From Paracoccus maritimus (GTDB taxonomy: Bacteria; Pseudomonadota; Alphaproteobacteria; Rhodobacterales; Rhodobacteraceae): a stretch of 38,021 nt of DNA. The stretch's first letter is position 1. Each line of letters opens with the position of its first letter. Where the stretch lies: positions 1 through 38,021 of the forward strand of contig NZ_JANAVZ010000018.1 of NCBI RefSeq assembly GCF_025195095.1. Reading direction: 5' to 3'. Of the stretch, positions 29,241 to 36,887 are shown piece by piece. The notes beneath the pieces are model-generated. The model ran no database searches, was not told the DNA's origin, and was given only the letters and a program-made list of their open reading frames with translations. Position numbers and translations under genes: made by a program.

Positions 29241-30413
29241 CTACCGCAAACGTGCCCGCAAAAGCGGTCGGCTGAGATAGCTGAGGATGGATTGCTTGCC
29301 GCTTTCGATATCGACTTGGGCAACCATGCCCGGCCTTATCGGAAAACGGTCGCCGAACCGTTCGAGATAGCTGCGTTCCGTGCGGACCATCACCCGATAG
29401 TAATCTTGCGGACCATTCGGCGTATCCTCCTCGACGGTGTCCTCCGAGATCTGGGTCACCTTGCCGCGAAGATCGCCGTAGACAGAGAAGTCATAGGCGG
29501 TGATCTTGACGCTTGCAGGCATCTCTGGCGCAATGAAGGCAACGTCGCGGGGCAGGACACGGGTTTCGATCAGCAGTTCGTCATCGATCGGCGTAATCTC
29601 CATGATCGCTTCGCCGGGTTGGACCACGCCGCCCAGAGTGGTGATCAGGATATCATTGATGCGCCCCTCGACCGGTGATCGGACGACAGTGCGGCCCAGT
29701 TCCGCCTCTTTCTGCACCAGTTCCTGCTGCAGTGAGGACAGTTTTGCACGACGTTCGGCCAGATCGCGATACGCGTCCTGAACATAACCGTTCCGGGCTT
29801 CGCTGATCTTGCCTTCAAGTTCGGCCAGCTTCTGCTGCAACTGCAGCACGTCGATCCTGCTGACCGAGCCAGAGTTCGCCAACGGTCCTGTGATATCAAG
29901 CTGCTGCTGAACCGAGCTACGCTCGCCCTCGAGCGCCTTCAAAGACGCTTCCAGTCGTGTTCGGCGAGCGTTGAAGAGGCGCAGTTCCGTCTGCTCGGTG
30001 GCGGTGGGGTTGCCGCCGAAATCCAGCGCAGGCTTTTCAAGCACCTCGGCCTCAAGACGCTCCACCTCTGCCTTCAGCGATTCAACCTCGGACTGCGCAG
30101 ACAGAAAGGCCGCCCGCGACCGGGTTGCGTCGAGATTTGCGATGATCTGCCCTTCCTTGACCAGATCGCCTTCGCTGACCAGTAGGTCGGACAGGATGCC
30201 ACCTTCAAGGCTTTCGATGCTTTGCATTCGACGCAAGGGAATGACCCGGCCGTCACCGCGCGTGATCTGGTCGATTTGTGCGAAAGCGCTCCATCCGACC
30301 GCGATGGCCACCGTCAGCAGGACGATATGGACCGTCAGTCGCGCGCGTTTAAGGGCCAATCGCCGATAGCTTCCATCGACATGGCTGGTCTGGTGGGCAT
30401 CTTCGTCGATCAT
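29241..30413 (-). CDS. T1SS membrane-fusion protein (HlyD family)
   Basis: The protein has about 390 residues. A cytoplasmic N-terminus and one membrane helix (about 22-45, VHIVLLTVAIAVGWSAF) are followed by a lipoyl/barrel half (GDGRVIPLRRMQSIESLEGG). A long coiled-coil hairpin (about 85-250) comes next, then the second half (GRTVVRSPVEGRINDI, VQPGEAIMEITPIDD) and a beta-barrel domain ending near RPGMVAQVDIESG. This is the periplasmic adaptor linking the ABC transporter to the TolC channel. The ATG at 30413 overlaps the transporter stop (ATGA). A longer open frame upstream is the shadow of the transporter and is not used. Confidence 0.93.
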   Translation of the reverse strand: MIDEDAHQTSHVDGSYRRLALKRARLTVHIVLLTVAIAVGWSAFAQIDQITRGDGRVIPLRRMQSIESLEGGILSDLLVSEGDLVKEGQIIANLDATRSRAAFLSAQSEVESLKAEVERLEAEVLEKPALDFGGNPTATEQTELRLFNARRTRLEASLKALEGERSSVQQQLDITGPLANSGSVSRIDVLQLQQKLAELEGKISEARNGYVQDAYRDLAERRAKLSSLQQELVQKEAELGRTVVRSPVEGRINDILITTLGGVVQPGEAIMEITPIDDELLIETRVLPRDVAFIAPEMPASVKITAYDFSVYGDLRGKVTQISEDTVEEDTPNGPQDYYRVMVRTERSYLERFGDRFPIRPGMVAQVDIESGKQSILSYLSRPLLRARLR

Positions 30414-32563
30414 GTAACGACTTGGACGGGCTTTTTCTGCGCCTTTTCGGCCCTTGCCGCATTCAGGATTTCCAGCAGGTCTCCGTCCCGCGCGACCCGG
30501 CCATCCTTCAAGACGATCGCCCGGCTTGTCAGGCCCAACACCTCGCGTTTGTGGGTCGAGATGATCGCGGTTCGTCCTTCTAGCCACTGGCGCAGAAATC
30601 CGATCACCTTCGCCTCGGTGACGTGGTCAAAGGCAGAAGTCGGTTCGTCCAGCAGGACCACCTTCGGATCCTGCAGGATGACCCTCGCCAGCCCGATCGC
30701 CTGTTTCTGCCCACCCGAGACGTTTGCATTGCTGTAAATCTGCAGGTCCAGTCCCCGCACATGACGGCGGACATAGGTGCCAAGTCCGACAGCATCCAGC
30801 GCCGCCAGCAGTTCATCATCGCTGTGCAGGCCATGATCCAGAAGCAGGTTGTCCCGAAGCGTTCCCTGAAAAAGAGCGACATTCTGGGGTAGATATCCGA
30901 TCTGCCGCCGCCGATCGATGGGATCGATCTGGCTGAGCGCAAGGTCGTCAACCAGGACCATGCCCTGCTGTGGATCGGTCAGTCCGGCAAGCAGCCGAAG
31001 CAGCGTCGATTTTCCCGAACCGTTTCCGCCAAGAAGCGTGATCTTCTCACCTGCCGCGATTTTCAGTTGAGGAATGTTGACGACCGGAGCGGCATCAGGG
31101 TCGTGGCGAAAACTGACATCGTCCAGCCGATAAGCGCCCGCCACAGAAGCGGCCCGAACATAGTGGCGATCGGATGATCTTTCGACGGGCATCTTCATGA
31201 TGCCGTCCAGCCCCTCCATCGCGGCGCGGACGTGCTGCCAGCGTGCCAGCAGCCCTGCGATCTGTCCCATCGGCGCCAGCGTGCGGCTGGAAAGCAACGT
31301 GCAGGCAATGAGGCTGCCGACCGTCAACTGACCTGAACTGATCAGATAGACGCCGACAATGATAACACCCGCATAGGCGAATTTCTGGATCGAGGTGACG
31401 ATCTGGGACATGAGGTTGGTCAGCCCCCTCGTCCTGACCGCGGTTGTCGCCATCGTCGCCGTCAGCTGCGCATAGGCCCGTTGAAGACGCCCTTCGGCAC
31501 GGGCTGCCTTGACCGTTTCCAGATTCGATACCGTTTCTAGCAATAGCCCGTTCAATGCCGCCGCCTCGCGAATGTTTTCCCGCGACGCGCGGCCAAGGCG
31601 ACGTTGCAGGACAAGGCCCGGCACGACGGTCAAGACGACCGCCGCCAGTGTCACCAAGGCCAGGGGGCCGCCCAGGAAGGCCAGAACGCCAATGAAAATC
31701 GCGACAAACGGAATATCGCACAAGGCGGTGACGGTTCCCGATGTAAAGAACTCGCGCACCGTGGCGAAGTCGCGGACCTGGTTGGCAAAGACGCCGGTCG
31801 ATTTCGGCTGGTGCGACAAGCGCAGGTTCGACACGCGGTCGAAAAGCTGCGCCGAAAGTCGAAGGTCGAGATCGCGTCCCGAAACGTCGATAAGCGAGGC
31901 ACGCATGATCCTCAGCGCGACCTCAAGCAGGATCGCGATGCCAACCCCGCTGGCAAGAATCCACAACGTGTCGAAGGCCTTGTTCGGAACGACCCGATCA
32001 TAAACCTGCATCGAGAACAGAGCGGTCGCGATCGCCAGAAGATTCGCCACGAAGGATGCGATGATCACGTCGCGATAGATGGCCCAGTTGTCCAGGACGG
32101 GACCCAAGATCCAGTGCCTTTTATTGTCTCCTGCATCGTCAAGCCGGTCGGAGACGATGTCGAGAGGCTTCGAGATCAGGATGCGCCCGTCATGTTCTTG
32201 CGTCAGCTTCTGGATCGGCCACACGTCGCGACCGCCTGCGGCCTCTGGCAGCAGCAGGCTGGCCTGGTCGTTTCTTATGGACTCCAGAACAACCGTGCGA
32301 CCGTCGCGCAGGAAAAGCAGCACCGGCAGGATGTGATCCCCAAGCGATGTGAGGGGCTCGGAGCTGATCCGGCAACTCATGTTCACCCGCCTCAGCGCCA
32401 GCGCCGTATCGCGCACATGCAGCGGTTCACCGTTGGCGCGGGGCAGGCCGTCGGTCAGACGCTCGGGCGATGCGGCGACACCATGAACGCGGCACAATTC
32501 GACAAGACCGAGAGCAAGGTGGTCGGTGTTGCGAGGTTGGTGGGGGTCGCCTGTATCGCTCAT
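30410..32563 (-). CDS. T1SS ABC transporter, LapB-type (permease-ATPase)
   Basis: The protein has about 717 residues. The N-terminal 130 residues form a peptidase-C39-like domain that lacks the catalytic Cys near its start, as in transporters of adhesins and RTX proteins (CLD type), so substrates are not cleaved on export. Six membrane helices lie at about 165-430. The ATPase domain has Walker A LLGGNGSGKSTLLRL (about 507), signature NVSGGQKQAIGLAR (about 610), Walker B VVLLDEPTSAFD (about 637) and the switch His in ISTHKRE. ATG 32563 has GGAG nine bases upstream; a TTG six bases earlier also reads through. It overlaps the tolC-like stop. This is the motor that should export the repeat proteins. 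Confidence 0.93.
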   Translation of the reverse strand: MSDTGDPHQPRNTDHLALGLVELCRVHGVAASPERLTDGLPRANGEPLHVRDTALALRRVNMSCRISSEPLTSLGDHILPVLLFLRDGRTVVLESIRNDQASLLLPEAAGGRDVWPIQKLTQEHDGRILISKPLDIVSDRLDDAGDNKRHWILGPVLDNWAIYRDVIIASFVANLLAIATALFSMQVYDRVVPNKAFDTLWILASGVGIAILLEVALRIMRASLIDVSGRDLDLRLSAQLFDRVSNLRLSHQPKSTGVFANQVRDFATVREFFTSGTVTALCDIPFVAIFIGVLAFLGGPLALVTLAAVVLTVVPGLVLQRRLGRASRENIREAAALNGLLLETVSNLETVKAARAEGRLQRAYAQLTATMATTAVRTRGLTNLMSQIVTSIQKFAYAGVIIVGVYLISSGQLTVGSLIACTLLSSRTLAPMGQIAGLLARWQHVRAAMEGLDGIMKMPVERSSDRHYVRAASVAGAYRLDDVSFRHDPDAAPVVNIPQLKIAAGEKITLLGGNGSGKSTLLRLLAGLTDPQQGMVLVDDLALSQIDPIDRRRQIGYLPQNVALFQGTLRDNLLLDHGLHSDDELLAALDAVGLGTYVRRHVRGLDLQIYSNANVSGGQKQAIGLARVILQDPKVVLLDEPTSAFDHVTEAKVIGFLRQWLEGRTAIISTHKREVLGLTSRAIVLKDGRVARDGDLLEILNAARAEKAQKKPVQVVT

Positions 32564-32565
32564 CC

Positions 32566-33819
32566 TCAACCGCTCCGAGACCGGGAAAGGATAAGCGTTC
32601 CGAGAACCCCCAGGTCGCGGGCGGCCTGATATTCTGCCCGCCGGCGATCGTCATAGGTGTCGATCGCATCCATCTGCGCGTCATATAGATCGCGCGCCGT
32701 CGTCAGAAGGTCGATCAACTCGCGCTGCCCGGCGATAAACTGTTCTTCGTAAGTGGCCAGAACCGCGTCCGCCTGTACAAGTTGGTTTCGCTGTGACGTT
32801 TCGCTTGCGCGCAGCACGCGAATTCGTTCCATCGCAGTACGCGCGGCATTCGCAAGATTCCTGCCGATGGCATCCATGTTTGATCGGGCCGCCGCTGCGT
32901 CCAGACGGGCGGCCTGAATCTGGCGGCCCTGAAACGCGCCGGAGTTCAGATCGACGCCCGCTGACAGCCCGACGGCCGTGCGGCTGCGCCCGCCGTTCAG
33001 CCCGCCCCGGGCCTCCGCCTGCAAGCGAATGGTTGGCAGACGCTTCGCCTTGGCGACGCCGATCCCGGCCTCGGCTGCCACGGCCTCGGCCCTGGCCCCG
33101 ACGAAATCGGGCGACATACGGACCGCCGACGAAATCGCGTTGCCGCTGCCATAGAGACTGGTGAAGCCAAGGTCCGGCGGTGCAGACACGCCACCAGGAG
33201 CGCGGCCCATCAGGAATTGCAGTTGGGCCAAGGCCAGTCCGCGATCGCTGCGCAGCTGCTGCAGACGGTCCTGGGTCCGGCCGACTTCAAGGCCCGCACG
33301 CGCAACCTCGCCCCGGTCTCCCAGCCCGGCCTCGGCGCGTTCAGAGGCGTTTGCCGATATGCGCTGGGCGAAATCGAGATAGTCTTGGGTTCGCGCGATC
33401 TTGAGGTCCAGCACCTCAACGTCGATGTAATAGTTCGACACGTCTAGCGTCAGTTCCTCGATCGCCATCTTGAGGTCAGAGACGGCCTTGACGCGCTGTT
33501 GCGAGGCACTTGCGATCATGCCTTCCACGCGACCCCAGTCATAGAGGACCTGCGACACGGTCAGCGTGATGCCGGCGCCATTCGCATCTACCGAACTGGT
33601 ATCGGCGGACAGGCTGAATTGGGGATATCGCTCGTCTCGTGCGGCCTCGATATCGACTCCGCGGCGGGCCACCTGCTGTCTCATCGCAGTGATGCCCGGA
33701 TCCCGCTCGGATGCGACCAGCACCGCTTCGGCCAGGTGCGTCTGCGCGTGCAAGGCCCCTGCGGAGAATGTAGTGACAAGAATTGCTGCAAGCAGGCAGC
33801 AAAGTCGCGCTGCTCTCAC
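32566..33819 (-). CDS. T1SS outer-membrane channel (TolC family)
   Basis: About 417 residues from a GTG at 33819, which places a signal peptide (VRAARLCCLLAAILVTTFSAGALHAQ) at the N-terminus. The frame stays open to a GTG at 34017, but that would put 66 unlikely residues before the signal peptide. The mature part has two OEP repeats with long helices: AVLVASERDPGITAMRQQV and VSQVLYDWGRVEGMIASASQ early, then GLSAGVDLNSGAFQGRQIQA and EEQFIAGQRELIDLLTTARD in the second repeat. This is the trimeric exit duct for type I secretion. First gene of the tolC-ABC-hlyD-omp85 operon, and preceded by a 24-base palindrome. Start uncertain. Confidence 0.88.
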   Translation of the reverse strand: MRAARLCCLLAAILVTTFSAGALHAQTHLAEAVLVASERDPGITAMRQQVARRGVDIEAARDERYPQFSLSADTSSVDANGAGITLTVSQVLYDWGRVEGMIASASQQRVKAVSDLKMAIEELTLDVSNYYIDVEVLDLKIARTQDYLDFAQRISANASERAEAGLGDRGEVARAGLEVGRTQDRLQQLRSDRGLALAQLQFLMGRAPGGVSAPPDLGFTSLYGSGNAISSAVRMSPDFVGARAEAVAAEAGIGVAKAKRLPTIRLQAEARGGLNGGRSRTAVGLSAGVDLNSGAFQGRQIQAARLDAAAARSNMDAIGRNLANAARTAMERIRVLRASETSQRNQLVQADAVLATYEEQFIAGQRELIDLLTTARDLYDAQMDAIDTYDDRRRAEYQAARDLGVLGTLILSRSRSG

Positions 33820-33983
33820 GACGGCATTGGAAAATGAACCAGAGGCTTGCTCCGATCTGTCAGAATGCCTCAAGGAACCGATTGGTCGTGCGGCCGCCTT
33901 TGTTGGACGGCAGTCTAGCGCTTCTCTTGCATATGCTGGCGTCACGAATATGCGCAAGATCTCTATCCAATGCCTTTCTGCAC

Positions 33984-34007
33984 AATCAGGTTTACATAAA
34001 CCCGATT
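33984..34007 (-). promoter_or_regulatory. 24-base palindrome upstream of the T1SS operon
   Basis: On the plus strand AATCAGGTTTA and TAAACCCGATT flank a central CA, giving 11-base arms with one mismatched pair. It lies about 165 bases before the likely tolC-family start and is AT-rich at its core. It looks like a dimeric regulator site for the secretion operon. If so, the open frame reaching 34017 is leader rather than coding sequence. Confidence 0.5.
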
Positions 34008-34056
34008 GCCTGTCCACCGGACCTAGACAAATTAATCTTTAGTTAAGGTTTGGGAT

Positions 34057-34542
34057 TCATCTCGGATGGCGATGGGGGCTGCGAGGGCATGGTTGACAGG
34101 AAGAACTTTCCCACACGCGTGAGCCTGCCGAACATGGGACCGATGCGGTTGCGCCGCTTGGCTGGCGCTGCTTCGGGCGGTTATGCAAGCGCGTATCCCC
34201 TTGTCTTTCGACACTACCTGAATCTGTCGGAATCATATGCGCGGTCCCGAGCAGCCAATCGAGACCCGGCAAGCCGCTCGACATGGCCCTTGCTTCGATG
34301 CGGCGCAGCACAAGATGGTGCATGTCACGCACGCGGCCGGTGATCTCGAAGCCCTTCTCTACGGCGAATTTGTGCCAGAGGAGCGGGATCTCGCGGTCAT
34401 GATCTTCGCTGCAATCCGCCCGCGCTTTCCTCCTTGTCAGGTTTGTCGCCGCTGGATGCCAGGCGTCCAACAGTCGCAAAACTTCGATCTCGCTGCCTAA
34501 AGCTGGCGCAAGCAAAATGATATTTGAAATATCATTATACAT
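34057..34542 (-). pseudogene. Possible coding remnant, unrecognised
   Basis: The minus strand between about 34480 and 34230 has G/C-ending codons and sensible residues (EIPLLWHKFAVEKGFEITGR, VRDMHHLVLRRIEARAMSSG, LPGLDWLLGTAHM). The flanks do not look coding: the ATG at 34542 lies beside the palindrome and the last 50 residues are Ser/Pro/Arg-rich. I read it as an internal fragment of some gene. No family is recognised. The 760 bases from 33820 to 34579 hold nothing else besides this and the two palindromes. Confidence 0.3.
34516..34536. promoter_or_regulatory. Perfect 21-base palindrome before the XRE regulator
   Basis: AATGATATTT (34516-34525) and AAATATCATT (34527-34536) are perfect 10-base arms around a single G. 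It ends 43 bases before the regulator's ATG, in an AT-rich promoter-like stretch. XRE-family repressors usually bind such dyads in front of their own gene, so autoregulation is likely. Confidence 0.65.
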
Positions 34543-34579
34543 AAATTAAATAACGTTCATCCTATGCTGGGTATGTTTC

Positions 34580-34840
34580 ATGATCACCGGACCTCAGATG
34601 CGCGCGGCGCGCACCCTTCTCGGCATCGACCAGAAGACACTGGCTGAGTTGGCGGGACTTTCCGTCCCGACGATTCAGCGCATGGAGGCCAGCCACGGCA
34701 ACGTGCGTGGAGTCGTCGACAGCCTGACCAAGGTTGTCGCGGCCCTTGAACTTGCCGGTGTCGAACTCATTGGCGAAGGCGCCGTCAGCACGGTGGGCGG
34801 ACGTGGCGTGCGACTGAAGGCGCGGCCGTCAAAGCACTGA
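34580..34840 (+). CDS. XRE-family transcriptional regulator
   Basis: An 86-residue protein that is almost wholly one helix-turn-helix domain. QMRAARTLLGIDQKTLAELA leads into LSVPTIQRMEAS (the recognition helix), followed by a helix with LTKVVAALELAGVELIGEGA, a typical tail of short Cro/C1-type regulators in alphaproteobacteria. It binds DNA as a dimer. It lies 75 bases upstream of the SulP gene on the same strand and probably controls both, with the palindrome at 34516-34536 as operator. Confidence 0.9.
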   Translation: MITGPQMRAARTLLGIDQKTLAELAGLSVPTIQRMEASHGNVRGVVDSLTKVVAALELAGVELIGEGAVSTVGGRGVRLKARPSKH

Positions 34841-34915
34841 TCCTCAACATGCGACGGAGATCGTTGACGCAAGGCCGACGATCCCGCCGCTTCCTTCCAA
34901 AAGGTGCGGCCACAG

Positions 34916-36637
34916 ATGAAAGACCAGACCTCCGGACATGGCGCCGCCCCGAGTTTTGCCGAACTCTTCACCCCGAAGCTGATCACCGTGCTGTGCGAAG
35001 GCTATGGGATGACACAGCTGCGCGCGGATGCCATCGCCGGCTTGACCGTTGCCATCGTCGCGTTGCCGCTTTCGATGGCCATCGCCATTGCGTCCGGTGC
35101 GGCCCCGGCGCAAGGGCTGTATACGGCAATCGTCGGCGGCTTCCTTGTGTCGCTGCTGGGCGGATCGCGCTTCCAGATCGGCGGGCCGGCCGGAGCCTTC
35201 ATCGTGCTGGTCGCTGCCACCGTGACCCAGCATGGGATGCAGGGGCTAATCCTCGCGACGTTCCTTTCGGGGCTGATGCTTGCGGTCGTGGGATTCCTGC
35301 GCCTCGGCACCTTCATCAAGTTCATTCCCTTTCCGGTCACGGTGGGGTTCACGGCGGGGATTGCAGTCATCATCTTCGCCAGTCAAGTCAAGGAATTGCT
35401 CGGCCTGACGCTGACCGATGAGCCGGGCGAGTTGCCGGAGAAGATCCCTGCCCTCTGGCAGGCTCGGGACAGCCTGACGCCAGCGGCCCTTGTCGTTTCC
35501 GTGGCAACTGTCGCGGTCATCCTTTGGCTGCGGCGTTGGCGCCCGCACTGGCCGGGCATGTTGATCGCCGTCGCCCTTGCCGCGGTCGCCACCATCTTCT
35601 TGTCCTTGCCGGTGCAGACGATCGGCACGAAATTCGGCGGGATCCCGTCGTCGCTTCCACGGCCCACCCTGCCGTCTCTCTCGATGGAAGCCGTCCTGGC
35701 GGTCCTGCCGGCCGCCATCTCCTTCACCCTGCTGGGCGCCATTGAATCGCTGCTGTCGGCGGTCGTCGCCGATGGCATGACCGGCCGCCGCCACCGCTCG
35801 AACTGCGAACTGGTGGCGCAGGGCGCGGCCAATATCGGATCGTCCCTGTTCGGCGGCTTCTGCGTGACCGGCACCATCGCACGGACCGCGACCAATGTCC
35901 GCGCCGGGGCGCATGGCCCGGTGGCGGGAATGCTGCATGCCCTGTTCCTCTTGCTGTTCATGCTCGTCGCGGCACCGCTTGCCTCCTACATCCCCTTGGC
36001 GGCGCTGGCCGGGGTGCTGGCGGTCGTGGCCTGGAACATGATTGAAAAACCGGCCATTGCGATCCTGATCCGCTCTGGCTGGGGCGAGGCGACGGTCCTC
36101 GGTGCCACATTCTTCCTCACCGTTTTTCGGAACCTGACCGAGGCCATCGTGGTCGGCTTCGCCCTCGGTTCGGTTCTCTTCATTCACCGCATGAGTCGCA
36201 CGACCGAGATCGCGACGGACGGCGCCTTTGTCGGTCGCGACGAGGCCGACAGCGCCAATCCGCGCGGTGAGTACCACGAGGAACAGGCCGCGAACCCCGA
36301 TGTTGTCATCTACAGGATCACCGGTGCATTGTTCTTCGGCGCGACGGCCTCGATCGGATCGGTTCTCGACCGCATCCAGGACACGCACAAGGCGCTGATC
36401 GTCGACTTTTCCGCCGTTCCATTCCTTGACTCGACCGGTGCCAACATGATCGAGGGGCTTGCGCACAAGGCACAGAAGCAGGGGGTCGCGCTCTGGCTCA
36501 CCGGCGCCAGCCGCGACATCCAGCGGGTGTTCGTGACCCATGGGCTGAGGCGTCCACTGGCTCACTATTCCGCCACGGTGAACGAGGCGCTTATACGGGT
36601 GCAGAACGGCGCCGACGGTGACCAAGAGGCCGCCTGA
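34916..36637 (+). CDS. SulP-family anion transporter with STAS domain
   Basis: The protein has about 573 residues and 10 or more membrane helices. The SulP core signature is seen early (DAIAGLTVAIVALPLSMAIA, QGLYTAIVGGFLVSLLGGSR, QIGGPAGAFIVLV), with SNCELVAQGAANIGSSLFGG in the middle. A cytoplasmic STAS domain lies at about 455-560 (VVIYRITGALFFGATASI, LIVDFSAVPFLDSTGANMIE). Members carry sulfate, bicarbonate or dicarboxylates; the substrate is not readable here. ATG 34916 has AAAAGG upstream, and a GTG at 34904 is in frame. It follows the XRE regulator and ends 250 bases before the convergent repeat protein. Confidence 0.93.
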   Translation: MKDQTSGHGAAPSFAELFTPKLITVLCEGYGMTQLRADAIAGLTVAIVALPLSMAIAIASGAAPAQGLYTAIVGGFLVSLLGGSRFQIGGPAGAFIVLVAATVTQHGMQGLILATFLSGLMLAVVGFLRLGTFIKFIPFPVTVGFTAGIAVIIFASQVKELLGLTLTDEPGELPEKIPALWQARDSLTPAALVVSVATVAVILWLRRWRPHWPGMLIAVALAAVATIFLSLPVQTIGTKFGGIPSSLPRPTLPSLSMEAVLAVLPAAISFTLLGAIESLLSAVVADGMTGRRHRSNCELVAQGAANIGSSLFGGFCVTGTIARTATNVRAGAHGPVAGMLHALFLLLFMLVAAPLASYIPLAALAGVLAVVAWNMIEKPAIAILIRSGWGEATVLGATFFLTVFRNLTEAIVVGFALGSVLFIHRMSRTTEIATDGAFVGRDEADSANPRGEYHEEQAANPDVVIYRITGALFFGATASIGSVLDRIQDTHKALIVDFSAVPFLDSTGANMIEGLAHKAQKQGVALWLTGASRDIQRVFVTHGLRRPLAHYSATVNEALIRVQNGADGDQEAA

Positions 36638-36695
36638 TGCCCCTCACCGTGCGGGACAAACATTGATCACAACGCCGTCTTGAAGGATTGGCCTG

Positions 36696-36720
36696 GCCAA
36701 GCACGCGAAATGTGCTTGGC
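36696..36720 (+). terminator. Hairpin downstream of the SulP gene
   Basis: GCCAAGCAC (36696-36704) and GTGCTTGGC (36712-36720) form a perfect 9-bp stem with a seven-base loop, 59 bases after the stop. There is no T run, so rho-independent termination is uncertain. It sits between convergent genes and could serve either. Confidence 0.45.
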
Positions 36721-36887
36721 GCGCTTGAAGCCGCGCCAAACCAGGCGGAACTACGCGACGCGTTAGCGTCAGGTTCCAATGATCTCCGCCGCGCATCGTG
36801 ATTCATCGCCCGGTTCCAGCCGCGAAAACAGCCATGCCAATGGCTCCTGGGCCTCAAGCACAAGGCTGACTGCGAAAGACGGCGGAA

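Noticed and set aside
35246..36625. 459-residue minus-strand frame
   Set aside because: Antisense of the SulP transporter, which has clear membrane and STAS motifs.
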